Source of the DNA: JAOPZW01 sp036379935
Lineage (GTDB): Bacteria; Actinomycetota; Thermoleophilia; Solirubrobacterales; Solirubrobacteraceae
Direction of reading: 5' to 3'
Length of the DNA stretch: 17,680 bases
Assembly: GCA_036379935.1 (NCBI GenBank)
Contig: DASVFT010000080.1
Span: 1-17,680 of the forward strand
A model generated the notes under the pieces. That model was given only the letters and a program-made list of their open reading frames with translations, was not told where the DNA came from and did no database searches. The position numbers were made by a program, and so were the translations under genes. This document shows positions 16,460-17,680 of this stretch, one piece after another (position 1 is the stretch's first letter; the number at the start of each line of letters is the position of its first letter).

Positions 16460-16488
16460 GCCGGCGGCCGCGTGCCTCAGCCGCCGGC
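16460..16488. terminator. Strong bidirectional hairpin between convergent FG-GAP and Fur-MGMT genes
   Basis: Perfect 9-bp arms GCCGGCGGC (16460-16468) and GCCGCCGGC (16480-16488) with an 11-nt loop. It begins directly after the FG-GAP stop and covers the last codons and stop of the Fur-MGMT gene. The GC-only stem lacks a U-tract. Its position suggests termination for both strands. Confidence 0.5.
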
Positions 16489-17451
16489 CACCGCGTGCTC
16501 GTGGTCCAGGAGCGCCCGCTTGCGCTCCAGTCCGCCGGTGTAGGCCACGAGATCGCCGTCGCCGCGCACGACGCGGTGGCACGGCAGCACGATCGGAACG
16601 GGATTGCCGCCCAGCGCCGTGCCGATCGCGCGGCTCGTGGCGGGCTCGGTCGTGCCCTCCATCAACCGGGCGTACGGACGCTGCTCGCCGACCGCGATCG
16701 CGGTCGTGGCGCGCAGGGGCACGTGCATCGCGGTCGGCACGGCCTCCCAGTCGACCGCGCACGCCGGCTGCTCGCCGGCGGGCGAGAAGTAGCGCTCGAG
16801 CGCGCGGCGCGCGTCGTCGAGGTGGCGGCCGGGGGCGGCGGGGCGACGGCTGCTCGCGCGTTGCCCCAGCAGCCCGGCGTCGGCGTGATCCTCGAAGGCG
16901 ACGCGGGCCAGGCCCCGCTCGCTGGCGACGAGCACGAGGGTCCCCACCGCCGTGTCGAGGCGAGCCGCGGGCAGCCGCCTGAGCCTCTCGGTCGCCTCGG
17001 CGCGTGCGGCCCGCGCCGCGCGCCGCAGGCCGGCGACGAAGGCGTCGCAGGCCGGGCACATGCCCTCGAGCTCGATGTGTGCGTGCTCGATGGTGAAGCC
17101 CTCGATGCGTCCTCCCGGGGTGAGGCGGCGGTCGATGTCGATGTCGTAGAGGCGCTCGCATCCGGTGCAGCGGAAGTGGGAGTGCGCGCCGACGTTCGTC
17201 TCGTAGCGGATCGGCTCGGCACGGCCCAGCGCGCGCAGGATGCCGAGGCGCGACAGCTCGGCGAGGGTGGCGTAGACGGTGCCCCGACCGAGGTCGGGGA
17301 GCGTCGCGCGGCAGCGCTCGTGGACTTCGTCGGCGCTCAGATGCTCGTCGCGCTCGCCGGCGAAGGCCGACAGGATCGTCCGTCGCTGAGGGGTGACCCG
17401 CAGCCCGCGGGCCCGGAGCACGACCGCGACGTCGTCATCGGACAGCGGCAT
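16477..17451 (-). CDS. Fur/PerR-family regulator fused to O6-methylguanine-DNA methyltransferase
   Basis: One uninterrupted 324-aa ORF with two complete modules. Residues 1-140 are a Fur-family metalloregulator: winged HTH (LRVTPQRRTIL, LGRGTVYATLAELSRLGI), regulatory-metal candidates His37, Glu84, His90, His92 and Asp103, and structural-zinc pairs CTGC (95-98) and CPAC (132-135). By alignment from memory with B. subtilis PerR, four of five regulatory ligands match, including the Asp104 equivalent; Asp85 is Glu. Residues 141-160 are an Arg/Ala helix-like linker. Residues 165-320 are an Ogt/MGMT domain: N-terminal TAVGTLVLVASERGLARVAF, DNA-binding helix with SRAIG (Arg274), GGNPVPIVLPCHRVV with acceptor Cys291, and AYTGGLERKRALLDHE. 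It is divergent from Mn-catalase. ATG 17451 is preferred; GTG 17469 is an alternative. No Shine-Dalgarno is seen. Confidence 0.9.
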   Translation of the reverse strand: MPLSDDDVAVVLRARGLRVTPQRRTILSAFAGERDEHLSADEVHERCRATLPDLGRGTVYATLAELSRLGILRALGRAEPIRYETNVGAHSHFRCTGCERLYDIDIDRRLTPGGRIEGFTIEHAHIELEGMCPACDAFVAGLRRAARAARAEATERLRRLPAARLDTAVGTLVLVASERGLARVAFEDHADAGLLGQRASSRRPAAPGRHLDDARRALERYFSPAGEQPACAVDWEAVPTAMHVPLRATTAIAVGEQRPYARLMEGTTEPATSRAIGTALGGNPVPIVLPCHRVVRGDGDLVAYTGGLERKRALLDHEHAVAGG

Positions 17452-17494
17452 GAAGACGTCGTTTATCACGTTGGCCGGATCGGGAAGCGCACCC

Positions 17495-17518
17495 AGGACA
17501 CTGTCCTACCTAATAGGA
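17495..17518. promoter_or_regulatory. Interlocked inverted repeats, candidate Fur/PerR-type operator
   Basis: AGGACA-c-TGTCCT (17495-17507) is a perfect 13-bp palindrome. Its right half is reused in TCCTA-n5-TAGGA (17504-17518), giving three AGGA/TCCT half-sites in 24 bp. The array lies between the Fur-MGMT gene and Mn-catalase and ends within the catalase ribosome-binding site. Overlapping dyads are common in Fur-family operators. Binding by the adjacent regulator is inferred. Confidence 0.5.
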
Positions 17519-17520
17519 GA
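17515..17520 (+). promoter_or_regulatory. Ribosome-binding site of the Mn-catalase gene
   Basis: AGGAGA three nt before ATG 17524, one of the few strong Shine-Dalgarno sequences in the window. It overlaps the last operator-like half-site (TAGGA). Confidence 0.55.
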
Positions 17521-17523
17521 ACC

Positions 17524-17680
17524 ATGATCCTACGCATCGACCGCTGGGGAACCGAGCTGCCGCCCCCGTCCGACCCCGATCCCGCCGGCGCCGCGGCCGT
17601 TCAGGAGCTGATGGGCGGTCGCTTCGGCGAGATGTCCACGCTGCTGAACTACACGTTCCAGTCGTTCAACTTCCGTGGAC
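17524..17680 (+). CDS. Manganese-containing (non-haem) catalase, N-terminal part
   Basis: Disproportionates hydrogen peroxide to water and oxygen using a di-manganese centre in the cytoplasm. Only the first 52 codons are present; the gene runs off the right edge. MILRIDRWGTELPPP followed by AAAVQELMGGRFGEM and STLLNYTFQSFNFRG closely matches the N-terminus of Mn-catalases. Glu36 falls at the position of the first manganese ligand (Glu36 in the Thermus enzyme, from memory). The remaining ligands lie outside the window. The start is fixed by AGGAGA three nt upstream. It is divergent from the Fur-MGMT fusion and likely controlled through the operator-like repeats between them. Confidence 0.88.
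   Translation, partial: MILRIDRWGTELPPPSDPDPAGAAAVQELMGGRFGEMSTLLNYTFQSFNFRG

Noticed and set aside
16477..17469. Possibility that the Fur and MGMT parts are two overlapping or adjacent genes
   Set aside because: The reading frame is continuous with no stop, both domains are complete, and the linker shows no internal start with a ribosome-binding site that I can see. An internal restart cannot be formally excluded.

Overview
This is a dense, very GC-rich stretch of bacterial chromosome carrying housekeeping, amino-acid catabolism, transport and stress genes. GC content, GTG/TTG starts, several promoter-like TANNNT hexamers lying 7-9 nt before start codons (leaderless mRNAs), and the types of hypothetical proteins all suggest an actinobacterium. 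The gene families look most like Thermoleophilia/Solirubrobacterales, but that placement rests on remembered family resemblance. I see no tRNA, rRNA, CRISPR, phage or insertion sequence, and no gene-free stretch over 300 bases.

Layout from left to right. (1) 1-1737, minus strand: dapE followed by a partial DapC-type aminotransferase, overlapping by 10 nt (lysine/diaminopimelate synthesis). (2) 1868-2604, minus: a 55-aa proline-rich ORF and a 185-aa cysteine-motif protein, both of unknown function. A plus-strand DUF429 protein (2723-3517) diverges from them. (3) 3475-10037, minus: a five-gene histidine utilisation operon in the order hutH, hutU, hutI, an M20 amidohydrolase, hutF. All four junctions are 4-nt GTGA/ATGA overlaps. 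(4) 10075-13104, minus: a molybdate ABC importer modA-modB-modC followed by a small MerR-type HTH plus Mop/TOBE protein, a likely molybdate-responsive regulator. (5) 13211-14548, plus: GTPase HflX, convergent with a MazG-like pyrophosphohydrolase (14566-14895, minus). (6) 14973-16457, plus: a secreted protein with seven FG-GAP calcium-loop repeats, probably one seven-bladed propeller. (7) 16477-17451, minus: a single ORF fusing a Fur/PerR-type metalloregulator to an O6-methylguanine-DNA methyltransferase, divergent from a manganese catalase running off the right edge.

How they work together. The hut operon should turn histidine into urocanate, imidazolonepropionate, formiminoglutamate and, via HutF, N-formylglutamate. 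No HutG is present, and the co-transcribed M20 enzyme is the obvious candidate for the last deformylation. The mod operon imports molybdate, and its last gene probably senses intracellular oxyanion. The Fur-MGMT fusion and Mn-catalase face each other across a short region with interlocking inverted repeats. That suggests a peroxide- or metal-responsive module in which one polypeptide both regulates and repairs alkylated DNA. This fusion is the most unusual item in the window.
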